DNA of 64,000 nucleotides from Obelidium mucronatum (taxonomy: Eukaryota > Chytridiomycota > Chytridiomycetes > Chytridiales > Chytriomycetaceae): contig JAIVFH010000018.1 of the NCBI GenBank assembly GCA_025765595.1, positions 1-64,000 on the forward strand, in the 5' to 3' direction. The notes beneath the pieces are model-generated. The model was not told the origin of the DNA, made no database searches, and saw only the letters and a program-made list of their open reading frames with translations. How positions within the stretch are numbered: position 1 is the stretch's first letter; each line of letters starts with the position of its first letter. The translations under genes and the position numbers were made by a program. Of this stretch, positions 21,414 through 32,391 are shown one piece after another.

Positions 21414-23635
21414 ATGGCTATGCTAGGAGAATCAATGACGGCGATGGTACGCAGCCCAACTTTTTCTGACAATGAGGCACCTTCTCAGTGGCCAATCATC
21501 CCAACTCGCACCCAACAAACAATAGAGGTCCGGTCGCCCAGGGCGAAACAGTGATTACCTCATCGTTAACCGCCGTCGCGAAGAAGAGCAACGTTCAAAG
21601 ATGCGAGAAACCACTCACTACTACGCCACAACATCTCTCCAGGTATGATAACCATCTATCTGAATACTTTATTACTCCTCTCATACTTAACCAAAAAAAA
21701 AAAAAAAAAACTCTCTTTGATTTGTTGTTTCATTTACATTTTTTGTCAATTACATAGTCTGCCTTTGAGGAAACAACTGCGATTACAATTAAACGAAATC
21801 AAATCCAAAGACGTGTAGAAGAAATGAAGGGTCAAGTATTATCTGATTTAGAAGCGCGTCGTGAAAGGTGGCATTTTGTTTTTTTTCCATTCTTTCCAAG
21901 GGGTTTCTCAAAAAAAAAAAAACTGTTCATGAATCTCACAGGCTCAGAGCTCTTCTCCAAAAAGACGCTGACACATATTCAAAAAATCTTTTGGACAGCG
22001 AAGAAACAAGAGAAACTGTTCTCGCGCAAATGAAGGTGCGGATGGAAGAGCTGAAATCAAAAAGAGAGGCTGAGCGAAAGGCGATTGTGGAGACGAAACT
22101 CTTGCAAAGATGGAGGTAAAAAAAACAAAAAACAAACAAAAGAAAACAGCAACGCGTTCTTTGTTGTTTAACGTCTCATTCACCAACGCAAACATTCGTT
22201 TTTTTTTTATTCTTCTGCTAGAAACGAATGCGATGAGTTGCGGACAATCGAGTCAAAAGTGCTTGAAGAGAAGGTTGCTGTAGCACGAGCGGACCAGATT
22301 TCAGAGCTTCACCAAAAGAAGCTTCACGATCTTGAAGGTATTTTTATTGACTTTGCGTGTGTTTGTGTGTCCGATTTCCAACAAATACCCAACTTAGAAA
22401 AGAGATTCTATGATCAACTTTGGGAACAAGATCGCCAAAAGAAAATTGCCCGTGAAGAACGTGAAAAGAACCAGTTTAGAGAAATGAATGCCATTACAGT
22501 AGCCATGCTCAATAACCAGTTAAAGCTTTTGCGAGAACAGCAAGCCGAAGAAGAGAGGTTGAAGCAAGAGGAAGCTCTGCTTATGGTGAGTTTCTCACAC
22601 TTTCTTGACCGAGTTTAAGTTTTTAGGTACTGAAGAAATTTACTACTCAACAGCGCCAAGAAACTCAAATGAGGAAACTGGAAGACGAGCGTAATATCCG
22701 TCGCAAACACGAGGAACAGAACTTGATTCGAGCTGAACTCGACAAGTTCAACTCCCTTCGTCTTCAGACACGAGCCAATGAGATTCAACAATCTTTGGAA
22801 CATGATATTAAAATTGTTTCCGATGTGCTTGCTTTGGATTTGGCTGAGAAGCAGGCTCAAAGCAGAAGACGGACTGAGTTGCGGAAGGAGATGCAGCTGT
22901 ATCGCGAACATTTGTTGGAACAGCGTAGGTTGGAAAGAGAGCGAGATCGCGAGATTGCAAGGCTGGAAAAAGTGGAAGCTGATAAGGTATGGACAAGCTG
23001 TTTGTCGTTGGAGTTGTTTTTTTGGAGTTGTTTTTGAATTCACCCTCCTTGCGACAGCTTTGGGGCGCTCGAGCTGAAAAGTGGCAAAAAGAGCAAAAAG
23101 CCCGTGATAAGTTGATGGTGGAAGTTCTTTCTGGTCGCCGTGATCAGCTCAAGTATTCACGTATGGCAATCAGTCGTCTTTGTTCTTACCTCACCTCCTA
23201 ACCCTGCACCGTTTCTTTTGATTTTTAGTTGAGCAAAACCGCTTGCGCCAAGATCAAACTCGCATTGAACGTGAACAAATCCTTCGTCAAATTGAAATCG
23301 CAAATCATGTTGAAGCACTTGACAAGGAGAGAAAGGAAGCTCTCGCGCAATCTTACCGTGATTCTCTTGAGGCGCAGATGGAAACTGTAGAGGAAAGGAA
23401 GAAAGAGTCGCATCGGTTGAACAAGAGGGAAGAGTTGGCTGTTAAGGCAAGTTGTTGAAAGAATTGTAATTGCCCACCATACTAATCCATCACTTACGGA
23501 TTTAGCTGGCTGAACAAAGATACCAAGAGCTTTTAGAGGTTGAAACTCGAAGAGCTAGAGACACCAGGTTTGTTTGATTGACATTTGGTGAAGCATTCTT
23601 GAGTTTAAACAATTGATTCCCACAGTAGGAAATGA
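21414..23635 (+). CDS. CFAP53: Cilia- and flagella-associated protein 53 (CCDC11-like)
   Basis: Eleven exons (21414-21446, 21526-21642, 21758-21867, 21942-22115, 22222-22337, 22398-22585, 22654-22986, 23058-23160, 23229-23446, 23506-23567, 23626-23635) give 487 aa, close to animal CFAP53 (about 510). It is almost wholly Glu/Arg/Lys coiled coil. Family landmarks are RNECDELRTIESKVLEEKV, QISELHQKKLHDLE, FYDQLWEQDRQKKIAREERE and KLMVEVLSGRRDQLKYSLEQ. CFAP53 is an inner-lumen axonemal protein needed for ciliary motility. Its presence argues for a flagellated zoospore. The intron after exon 9 uses a GC donor (AAG/GCAAGT), supported by phase and by continuity VKLAEQRYQELLE. The 33-nt first exon is less certain. 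Confidence 0.88.
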
Positions 23636-23965
23636 ACTCTGAGTGCAAGCCTTCTTTCTCTCTATCTCAATTCTTGTTTGATTCTTTGATTTAATTTTTT
23701 CCCCCATGACATGCCGCTATGCACTATTTTATGTTTGCGTTCCTTGGAATAGAGTTTTGTCTAACTTCATGCCAACCCCATGCAATGCCAACCATTGGAA
23801 AGTGAATAACGTTATATTTGCGCTTTTTTTGTTGTTATTAATGAAATGAAAACCATGATCAACAAAGTTCAATGAAGGGAGAAAAATCTCATTATGAGTA
23901 TCATTGAAGGAACATTATAAAGCGAATACTTCGATGCAAGTGATGCTATAACATAGCATTAAATC
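23636..23965. other. Intergenic, nothing seen
   Basis: 330 bp, AT-rich, containing the CFAP53 3' untranslated region and the promoter of the next gene; no further feature is visible. Confidence 0.3.
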
Positions 23966-25237
23966 ATGAAGATTTCCGCATTTGAACGCAAGTATTCGTC
24001 CATCAACAGTGACGGCTCAATCATTGGGTTTGTCAAGACTGCCAATGGCACCAGTCCCAGCCAGATTCACTTAGTAAACCGAGATGAAGCGGCTGAGAAA
24101 TCAAGGGTTGCCGCAACAGTTGAAGGCATTAGCAGCTTTGGTTGGACTCAACATTCTGATGTTTTGTGGTATTCCACAGGAACTGAAAAAGGTACTTCAT
24201 GATCTAGTCACCAACTATTTTGATAACTAATGATTCACATAGACTCCAAAATCTACACTTTGAACATTTTTACTCAGGCTCTCGTTTGTCTCACTCCAGA
24301 AAACGGAACTGTCAATAAAATCGCCGGAACTTCAAAATACGACACAAACCACATTCTCATTCTATCAAACAAACGCAATCCTTCAACCGCCACACTCGAC
24401 CTCTACTACATTAATATCCACAATGCTAAGGAACGAATCCTTCTTGAAAACGATGGAAACTTTACTTCGATCATTCCAAACCCACTCTTTACCTCCGCTG
24501 CAGCCTTACGCACTATTCCATCTTCAAACGCAGTTGAAATTTATAACGTTCAGCTCAATATCCAAAACCCTTCATCTGTGGTGGTTACAAAAAGAGTTTC
24601 CACAAAGACTGCAACAGTCACAAAAACATTGCCCTCAGGAATCAAGGAAACTACAACCTCCGAAACAGTGTCAACTAATTACGTATCCTCAACAGCCAAA
24701 ATTTCATCCAGCGGAACTCTTGTTGTTTCCATCTCTGCAAAGGACCGCCTGCTTGGTGAAAACGGACGTGTGGAGCTTTCTGGGTTTGATCAGCTCGCCG
24801 AATTCTTGTATATCTCCATCCATCGTGCTGACGGGTCCAAGAAAGTTGTTGCTTGTGACTTGAATGGCATTGAGCGACGTGTGTTGGATCGCGATTGCAT
24901 TGTTGACCCATCTACCCACGAAGAGTTGGCCTGCTCTGAAGCATCGTACAATGTTCTGGCCGTATTGACTGGTTCCAGTTTAGTCTACAAGGTTGAAAGT
25001 ACCAGTTCAAGTGGATTCAGTTGGGTTGTCAGTATTGGCCAAGAGTTGTATTTGTACAACCGTGCCACCAATCACGCGCATTTCTTGTTCAGGTCCATCA
25101 ATGCGGTAACTGACGTTGTTGTTTCTGCTGTCCCACCCGTGGAACAGAAAGCAAAAGTTGAAAAACGCAGCATTATTGCTCCCTCGTCTTTGAGAACCAC
25201 ACTTCCAATTGAAAGACACGAGCTCATGTCGGCGTAA
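23966..25237 (+). CDS. Beta-propeller protein resembling a prolyl-oligopeptidase propeller
   Basis: Two exons (23966-24191, 24243-25237; 51-nt intron) give 406 aa. Repeated four-strand units are visible: YSSINSDGSIIGFVKTANG, SSFGWTQHSDVLWYSTGTEK, KIYTLNIFTQALVCLTPENG, LYYINIHNAKERILLENDG, IYNVQLNIQNPSSVVVTKRV. Their style (a phrase on what the cell sees, followed by a numeric-like strand) is that of TolB/S9-family propellers. No hydrolase domain follows: the protein stops after SLRTTLPIERHELMSA and the next gene starts 80 bp on. It may be a scaffold propeller or a nuclear-pore or WD-like protein. No signal peptide or membrane segment. The propeller call is by pattern, not by a named motif. 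Confidence 0.55.
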
Positions 25238-25317
25238 AAAGAACATCTCCTTCCTCCTGTGTTTTAGTTGGCAATTTAATAAAAAAAGGCATTTGCATTT
25301 TCACAACTTGGGAGACA

Positions 25318-26349
25318 ATGGCCGAACAGCCCTCAGACAACTCTGTAAACGATACACTTCCTTCCCTACGATCAAAATACAAATATCTAGGTGGAATTCC
25401 GCGAAGAAAGTCGGCTGGTCCAATAAGCAGCACTGATTATACCGGCATCTCTGATGCAGAGCTTGTCGAGCAGTTCTCGGTCCTCAAAACCGCAAACAGC
25501 AAGAAAAAGACAATCAAGAGCGAAACTTCAGCGTCTTCAACCACAACTCTCTACCAAGAACCTATTCCTCTCAATAGCCAACAAACATCGCGTGTTGAAC
25601 GACTCCGAAACATTTTCAAAAACGTTCACCAAGGCTTCAAAACAATGAAAACAGCAGTAAACTATTTCACAAACGACAAGGCGAACCCAGAATACGAAAT
25701 TCTTCGATGGGAGCTAATTTCCCTTGCCTTTTGCGTGGAACTCTGTGTAAAGTACGAAGAAGAGTTTCTCGCCAGAGGCAAAAAGCTTGTCGAAACATCG
25801 CCCGAGATCTTGACGCGTTTACAGAAAGAATCGCAAGAACCCACGCTACCCCACCAGATAATTCTCCTTCCCGCAAAACAAATATGTCCAACTACAAGTC
25901 AATGGATCTGGGAGCCTTCTACTTCTGCACCCAATATCCTCGTGTTCCCACAAGAAACAATTGCATCCGATCCGAATCTTACAATGCTTTCAGAGCATGG
26001 GGAAGTCTTTGCAGAGCTCTGGAAAGCATACAAAAACCCTGACAGCAACGCCAAAGCAGAGTCAATTCACTTGATCCTAGAATCCTTGACAATGCCGCCC
26101 GTGGAACATGATTCAGATGATCAGATATCAATACAACGGGCAATATTAAATCGATTGATGGCCTTGTCGAATGGCTCCAGTTGCGTGGGGTTTGAAAAGC
26201 GGCTTGCAAATGATTTATTTTGCACTGATCGCTTTGGAGAAGGCGCAGATGGGTGGATATTTTCTTTTGTGATTTGGCGCTGCGTGAAGGAGGTTCATGG
26301 AGAACGTCTGGAGGAAGAATTCAGGACGAGTCAACCAACCAAGAAATAA
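25318..26349 (+). CDS. Unrecognised 343-aa protein
   Basis: An intronless frame of 343 codons. Residues 1-80 are low complexity with a conserved-looking start (LRSKYKYLGGIPRRKSAGPI). Residues about 90-180 are helical (RVERLRNIFKNVHQGFKTMK, LRWELISLAFCVELCVKYEE). The remaining part is mixed and ends VIWRCVKEVHGERLEEEFR. No signal peptide, transmembrane helix or known motif. The start ATG immediately follows the 3' region of the propeller gene on the same strand, 80 bp downstream. It is clearly a gene by length and codon pattern, with function unknown. Confidence 0.65.
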   Translation: MAEQPSDNSVNDTLPSLRSKYKYLGGIPRRKSAGPISSTDYTGISDAELVEQFSVLKTANSKKKTIKSETSASSTTTLYQEPIPLNSQQTSRVERLRNIFKNVHQGFKTMKTAVNYFTNDKANPEYEILRWELISLAFCVELCVKYEEEFLARGKKLVETSPEILTRLQKESQEPTLPHQIILLPAKQICPTTSQWIWEPSTSAPNILVFPQETIASDPNLTMLSEHGEVFAELWKAYKNPDSNAKAESIHLILESLTMPPVEHDSDDQISIQRAILNRLMALSNGSSCVGFEKRLANDLFCTDRFGEGADGWIFSFVIWRCVKEVHGERLEEEFRTSQPTKK

Positions 26350-26455
26350 CAAACGCCATTTATTATTATTTAAATTTCCTTTCTTAAAATTAGTTGTTTT
26401 TGTTTTTACTTTAAATTTTGGTATTGAATTCTCTTTAAAACTTTTTCGCCTTCAT

Positions 26456-27274
26456 TCATTCATCTCCGCCTCCACAGCAGGGCCAGAAGGATTTCTTCCT
26501 TTTCTCGGCTGACTTTTTTCGTGAAACAGACTCCTTTGGATCACTCTCCTTGACATCTTTTGTGTCCTTCTTGACCTCAGATTTAGGGCGTTTTTGGCTG
26601 TTCCTAACAGTCTCTGACGCTTTAGCAGGGACAACACTAGCATCGGGAGCCTTTTCGGGGTTAGTTATTGGAGAATTGGCTACTTTTTCCTGGCTCGTTT
26701 CTGTTTTCTTGAACGTTGGGTTTCCAGTTGTGGTTGGACTGAGTGGATTACTCTGCGAGATGCCCGCATTGGAAGTCATTCCTTCAGCCACCGACTGATG
26801 AACGGCAGCTGTAGATACATCTGGTGCTGCTTTTTTCTGCATCTCGCTTGCACGCTGTCGTTCTTTTTTGTTTCGTTGATGATCCAACTCTGTCATCCAA
26901 TCATAGACGCCGTCGTCAATGAAGCCGTTTTTAGCCAACACTGTTGTTTTCAGTTATGTTATCAACAGCCCTTTTTTTTTGTCCCGAAAAGCTACCCCCC
27001 ACATACCTTTATTAAACAGACCCCTCAAGTACTCATAATCCGGCTGTTCGTCAAACTTAAGGTCCCGAGCATAGTTTTGGTATATACTGAATTCTTCTGG
27101 GTGGCCTTCACAGAGCTCCTTGATGGGAGTAGTTTGCTTCTTTTCACCAATCTTTTCGTACTTTTGCTTGTTTGTAGCAGCTTTGAGTCCTTGCCACGGC
27201 AAAGAGCCTCGTAAAAAGTAAAAGAATACATGGCCGAGGGCTTCGAGATCGTCTCGTCGTGATTGTTCTGAAAT

Positions 27275-27317
<43 letters not shown>

Positions 27318-28867
27318 GTTAGTGGGGCATTTTGTTTCCTTCTGCAACTCACCTCGCCCCAGATGCGTATTCACACTCATGTATCGGGCTGTTCCGCTGA
27401 GACTCTTTTTCTCACGGTAGGGAATATGTACTTTGGTTTTTGGGTCTCTGTACTGTTTGGCCATTCCAAAGTCTACCATGTACACGTTCGACGCTGGGTG
27501 GGGATGGGTTGCTGTATGCGCCTGAAGAATGGGCTGTGGTTCTACAACAAACCCGTTAATCTGAGGTCAAAAACGAAAGAAAAAAAAAAAAAAAAAAAAA
27601 TAGGCAGTGAGATAAATAGTATTTTACCATATCGAGACAAACGACCAATCAGGAAGTTATCTGGTTTAATGTCTCGGTAAATAAGGTTCTTTTCATGAAG
27701 AGTTTGGACTCTGGTGATCTGAGTAAAGGACGGGAGGTGGTGGATTAGTATTAGGCACATCCGGACCACAGGAAAGAGAAAGAGAGATGGAAAAAAAAGA
27801 GAGTGATACAAACCATTTGCTTTGCAACCATACACGTGGTTTTTACAGAAAACTTGCGATGACACAAATCAAACATGTCTTCCAATGATGGACCTAATAA
27901 GTCAATACACAGGACATTATGCAGCCCTTCCTGTCCAAAATAATAGGCGCTTGGAATTCCAACACTGTTTGCAAGTAATCTGTATGTTTTGTATTCATCG
28001 CGGAGTTGGGGTGCATCACTTTTACGTGGCTCGAATTTTATAGCGATTGGAACGTTGTTGAGCATGTTCAAACCTTTTTTTTAATGTTATTGTTCAGTGT
28101 TTAGTTGGCCCAGGGGAAAAAAAAAAGGATAATTTTTTTCAAACTTGATTACCTTCATATATAACTCCAAAAGACCCCTCGCCAATCTTTTTGCCAACTT
28201 TATAATGAGTTCCAATTATATTATTTGAACTCAGACTGCTTTTACTAGCAGACTTGTCCCCTTTCTCAGCGGGGCCTTTATTCGACTGTGCACCTGGAGG
28301 CTGCTGTTGCTGCTTTTCTGCACCACCACCACCAGCTCCTCCTAAATCCTTCTCTTTTTCTCGCTGCTGCTGCGGCTGCTGCGGCTGGTGTGACGTTGAC
28401 TGTTTGGATGTGCGCCTAGGCAGATCAGCTACAGTGTCAGCATTGGCTTTTCCAGTCGGAGGACTCTTTACACTGGATTCGTCAGCTTTTTTACGCGACT
28501 TGTCAGTGGTAGAATAGTTTAGTTTGGTTTCATCGTCTTTTTTGGCGTTGGCGATACTTGATCTGCCTGGCCCGCCTGGTGCTGGAGCCACTGCTGCCGA
28601 CGATTCCATCTTGTGAGGGATTGTTGTGGACGTGGGCGCTAAAGGTCGCGTCGACGAAGTGGTGCTGTCCGCTTGCTCTCTGGTGGCTGTGGGCGATAGA
28701 GCTTTCTCAAGTTGCACTGAAGTCTTTTTCCTGGAAGCGGCGTCTTTTGGAGGCGATTCCTCGATCTCTTCCTGTTTTTCTTGTTGGTGTTGGCGATGTG
28801 GTTGTTGTAGGTCTTGTTGTTGTTGTTGTAGATCTTCTGGCGGTTGGTCAGTGGAGATGCCAGTCAT
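26456..28867 (-). CDS. Casein kinase I, membrane-anchored (YCK/CK1-gamma-like)
   Basis: Six exons (28867-28153, 28073-27814, 27718-27628, 27541-27353, 27267-27007, 26940-26456) give 666 aa. A 220-residue Gln/Ser/Lys-rich N-terminal extension precedes the kinase. Kinase marks in order are [19 protein letters not shown] (P-loop), IAIKFEPR (ATP lysine), [15 protein letters not shown] (catalytic loop), [12 protein letters not shown] (DFG), [20 protein letters not shown] and [20 protein letters not shown]. These are diagnostic of casein kinase I. The tail ends [13 protein letters not shown]; a paired Cys is the palmitoylation signal that anchors yeast Yck1/2 and CK1-gamma to the plasma membrane. 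A long extension before the kinase domain is unusual for the family. Two introns carry long poly-T or poly-A runs. Confidence 0.9.
27276..27314. repeat. Poly-T run in a casein kinase I intron
   Basis: Thirty-nine T on the plus strand, A on the coding strand, within the intron between exons 4 and 5. Similar A/T homopolymers occur in other introns here. Confidence 0.95.
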
Positions 28868-29026
28868 GGACTTGATCTATTCGGGGGTGATTGATCTTTT
28901 TCCCCGCTCCCTGATTATGTGCGGTAGATGTAATATTCTTGCACCAGACGTCGGCACTCTTTGTGCTTTGTGTCAATGGATAAACTGAAGAATAAACACA
29001 AAAAAATCTATCCATAACAATAATAT

Positions 29027-30464
29027 TCAAAACACACGTTCAGCTAGTCCGTCAAATCCAACTTGCGCGCATTTTGCTGTCGCCAGTCTGACGGCAAATT
29101 CAGTGCTGGTCCTCACATCCCACCCCATCACACCTAATCCATACAAGATTCCGGCAGCAAAAGTATCTCCAGCGCCTATCGTATCCACAGGAAATATAGC
29201 AGGTGCTGGCACGTGGTGCGTTTGAGCAGGCTTTCTAGTTTCATTCACCAAAAAGAAGCAGCCCTGTACAGCCCAAGTCAGAAATAAAATGGCACCCGGT
29301 TTGCATTCTCGTCTAATGTTGTCCAGAAATCCAGTTGGCGCGTTGGGGAATCCTCGACCTTCTGCGTACCATTTGGAGAAAAACAGGAGATCAGCTTTGG
29401 GCAGGAGATTATCAAGGCCAGGTCTATTCGGCTTCTCGAATTCCACGCTGATTGTAAAAGTGCAGAGTTGCGCGTCTGAATCCGTTGTCGTTGCCTCTGT
29501 TGCAGATGGTGGTGGAATCACATTTGGGGCAGGAACCGCAGGAATGGGAGCCGTTAAAGAAGACAAAGACGTAACGGCAGAAGACGAAGACGAAGAAGAA
29601 GCAAACTTCATGGCGTCCTTTGATTCTCTCTTTCCCAACGCGTTTACTCCCGGACTTATCCCGGGCACGAGCGCCGACACGTGCGGAACGGGCGACGCGC
29701 CGCCGCCGCTGTCGCTGGCGGCGCTGGCGACGGAGCCGGAGCGCGTTCCGAGCAGCGCGCTCAGCTCGGGGGCCAGGCCGGGCGGCGCGGCGGCGGCGGG
29801 CAGCGCGGCGGCGGCCGTGACGGGGCGCCACTGCGGCGGAACCCCGGCGGCCGAAGCGGGCGAAGCGGCCGAAGCGGCATCCGCGCGCGCGGCAACCAGC
29901 CAGTCGACCATGCGGTCCATCTCGCCGACGTTGCGGCCCTCGAAGTGGAACCACACGCTCTCGCGCGCGCGCGCAGCCGCGGCCAGCGCCGGCGCCAGCG
30001 ACGCGCAGAACTCGCGGTGCGTCAGCTCGGGCAGCGTCGTGTGGTTGATGATTGTGCGCGTGCGGCCCGTCGCGACGATCCACGCCGTCGGCTCGCTGAA
30101 CCCGGCGCCGCGGAACACGCAGTGCGCCAGCGACACGCCGCCGAGCGACGCCGCCAGGTCCGCCGCGATGAACGACGGCGCCGCGTCGTCCGGCGCGCCC
30201 GCAAGAACGGCGACCAGAAACGTTGCGAGCCGAGCCCCGGCGCTGCCCTGGAACTGCGAAAGCACCTGCAGCACATTCGCGCCGTTGCCGCCGCGCCGCT
30301 TCTCGATCGAATTGGCGCGCATCTTCTGGTCCTCGAGCGGAAACCTGGTTGGCCCCACCGCACGGTTTAGCCCTTAGACACAGTCCACACACCGCTAAAG
30401 CACCTACGAGTCGACATGCAGTATCACGTCCTGATAACACGCCCCGCTGACAAATACATTGAGC
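29027..30464 (-). CDS. PfkB-family sugar kinase, ketohexokinase-like
   Basis: The last exon (about 30344-29027) carries RRGGNGANVLQVLSQFQGSA (substrate-binding GGN), a Rossmann-like core, and the PfkB signature VDTIGAGDTFAAGILYGL with the GAGD catalytic base. The family fits fructose phosphorylation by ketohexokinase. An upstream exon (about 30464-30408) encodes LNVFVSGACYQDVILHVDS, the expected first strand, and splices with donor GTAGGT to FPLEDQKMRANSIEKRRGG. The nearest ATG (30504) is out of frame with this exon by one base, so the 5' end is unresolved: an indel, another exon or a different start. Between the lid region and the catalytic motif lies an insertion of roughly 130 residues rich in Ala, Ser and Pro. 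The N-terminal half is extremely GC-rich. Confidence 0.75.
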
Positions 30465-30575
30465 TTGGGACGTTTGGGATGTATGTGGTGTGGGGAGGCC
30501 ATTGTGTCTATTTTTTCTTCTTATTTTTTTGTGATTTATTATTATTTGACATTTGAACTCTTATTTATTCTTGTG

Positions 30576-32048
30576 TTACGCCAACATCCAAAGCACAGCC
30601 TTGAACGTATCCACCAAAAATGACGGCATTGGAACAGACAGAAGCAAACCAGATCGCCCCATTGGTGCCGCTAAAAGTGGACATGTAATCAAGAGGATTG
30701 ACACAGTTGCTAAAAAGCAAAAATTAATGAAACTATCCGAAGCAAGTATTCCAGCCTCGCAACTCACCCAACCACGAGATGAATTTCCAAATCAACCCGT
30801 TTCCCCAAGTCTCACCAAACTTTGAAAGCTTAGCAAGAAATACTTGAGTCACGCATAGAACGCCATGAAGTAGGAAAAAAACCATATTTTCTCCGTATCT
30901 CGGTTTAGATCCCCCTTGAGTGTTGTCAATAAAAACAAAAACGCAGTATTCGTGAAAGATTCCAGAGACAATGAAAGTTGCCATTGTTGCAATCATTGCG
31001 TTTATCATTGCTGGTGAACGATTGTGATTTGATGAGGTTCTTTTTCGGCGAGAATGACTGGATTCGAGGGCTGCAAGAACGGGAAGAAATACTGCCTTAT
31101 GCAAAGCGCTCTTGATTCTGGCATTCTAATAAAGAATGAAAAATGAAAAACGATTGAAACCAATGGCGGGATCAAAACGCATCACCATACCCAGCGATGG
31201 GACCAAAAATCTTGCAATGAGGTTGATAAATAAGGCGCATCAAAGATTGGAGAATATGAGATCTTCAAAAGAATAGCAACAGATAACTTCCACAGATTAT
31301 AGAAAATCATGACTTGGCCATAGAGAAGAGCGACAAACATCAAATGCATCACAACTGCATTCAAATCGAATAGAGACAACAGTTGTCCATATGGCCATTT
31401 GTACGGATACAACAAAAAGTACGCTTGAGCAAACGAGAAGGCAAGGACAGTCACCAACAGTCGTGACCACCACCAAACATAAAATAGAACGCCTCTATCT
31501 TCTGGATAAGCGATAAACGGCGTCCATCTTGCAGCTTTCAAAGATTTCTTGCTGGTTCCAGCAGTTTGTGTGCTGGCAGTTGCTGTTTGTCGTTGCAATC
31601 GGAGCATTTCGTTATCAGAGTTGATCATGAACTCCGTATAGTTCCAAGCATCCCATTTGCTATTCATAGATCTGTTTTATGTTTGTTCTTTTCAGTTTTC
31701 TGCAGTTCTGTTTGAATGGGGGTGAAGAGTGAAGACCTTGGGACGTTTGCAATCTCCAACGCACGCAACATGAAATAGACGCAATTCGACCCCCGGATAA
31801 ACCCATCCATGTCCTTATCTTGCGCAGGAAATAGTAATGGAATCCCTACAAACAAGGCTAGACCACCGAGCATCACCAGGCGATTCGACAGCTTTGGGGC
31901 AGTAATCAGCTTGAAGTGCAGCCAGTGAGGTAGACCGAATGCCAGCACCTAAATATGTGGTGGTTTTAAAAAAACTTGTTGGTCATTGCATGTAAGATAG
32001 GTTCTGCCAAACCAGTGCAATGAAGCTTGGTACATGAATTGGCAACAT
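30576..32048 (-). CDS. MBOAT acyltransferase, wax-synthase-like
   Basis: Five exons (32048-32013, 31948-31737, 31671-31191, 31125-30768, 30709-30576) give 406 aa. Membrane helices are plain: VMLGGLALFVGIPLLFP, LLVTVLAFSFAQAYFLLYP, AVVMHLMFVALLYGQVMIFY, MINAMIATMATFIVSGIFH, VSILLITCPLLAA. The motif SLQDFWSHRWN and the membrane-embedded SGIFHEY (catalytic His) define the wax-synthase/DGAT-type branch of the MBOAT family. These enzymes esterify long-chain alcohols, diacylglycerol or sterols with acyl-CoA at the ER. The splice TGG/GTATGG joining SHRW to NARIKSALHK is chosen because the alternative gives a stop. Exact substrate unknown. Its start codon lies 150 bp from the degenerate duplicate at 32200. 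Confidence 0.85.
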
Positions 32049-32199
32049 GCCCCAACAATGTTCAAGTTTTTAAATTTTCAGGCTTTTTTTTCTTCTTCTC
32101 AATTTTGCCACTTACATTGAGGCCAAGTGGACACGGCTCATATGTTTTCTTTTATTCTATAAAGTTTCGCATTCTTAATATCATTGCCTGAACTCCCCC

Positions 32200-32391
32200 T
32201 TAAAATTCTTCGTGAGACCACATCCCCGCCCAAGTTTTAAGAGCGAGACATTTCTTTGCACAATTGGATTCTGGATATCCAGAAAAATGCCAGTGGTTTG
32301 TAACGTGAAAGGATAACATGTGATGGTCAGTTTTGTAACTTTTGTTTATACATACTGTGCCCAAAACTGAACCATGTACAATATGGCTCAA
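32200..32391 (-). pseudogene. Internally deleted copy of the secreted Cys protein at 33829-34444
   Basis: This 63-codon frame begins MSHIVHGSV, contains SFHVTNHWHFSGYPESNCAK and ends TWAGMWSHEEF. The intact gene has LHVTNQHH, VWHFSGYPESTCAKYC and SWAGILIESESF at matching places, but about 70 residues between the first two are missing here. Flanking DNA (to about 32715) is also similar to the flank of the intact gene (to about 34800). Probably non-functional: no complete signal peptide and most cysteines are absent. Confidence 0.7.

Noticed and set aside
29289..30377. 362-codon plus-strand open frame
   Set aside because: Antisense to the ketohexokinase-like gene; produced by GC-rich DNA that lacks stop codons. 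Composition is Ala/Arg/Ser only and no domain is seen.
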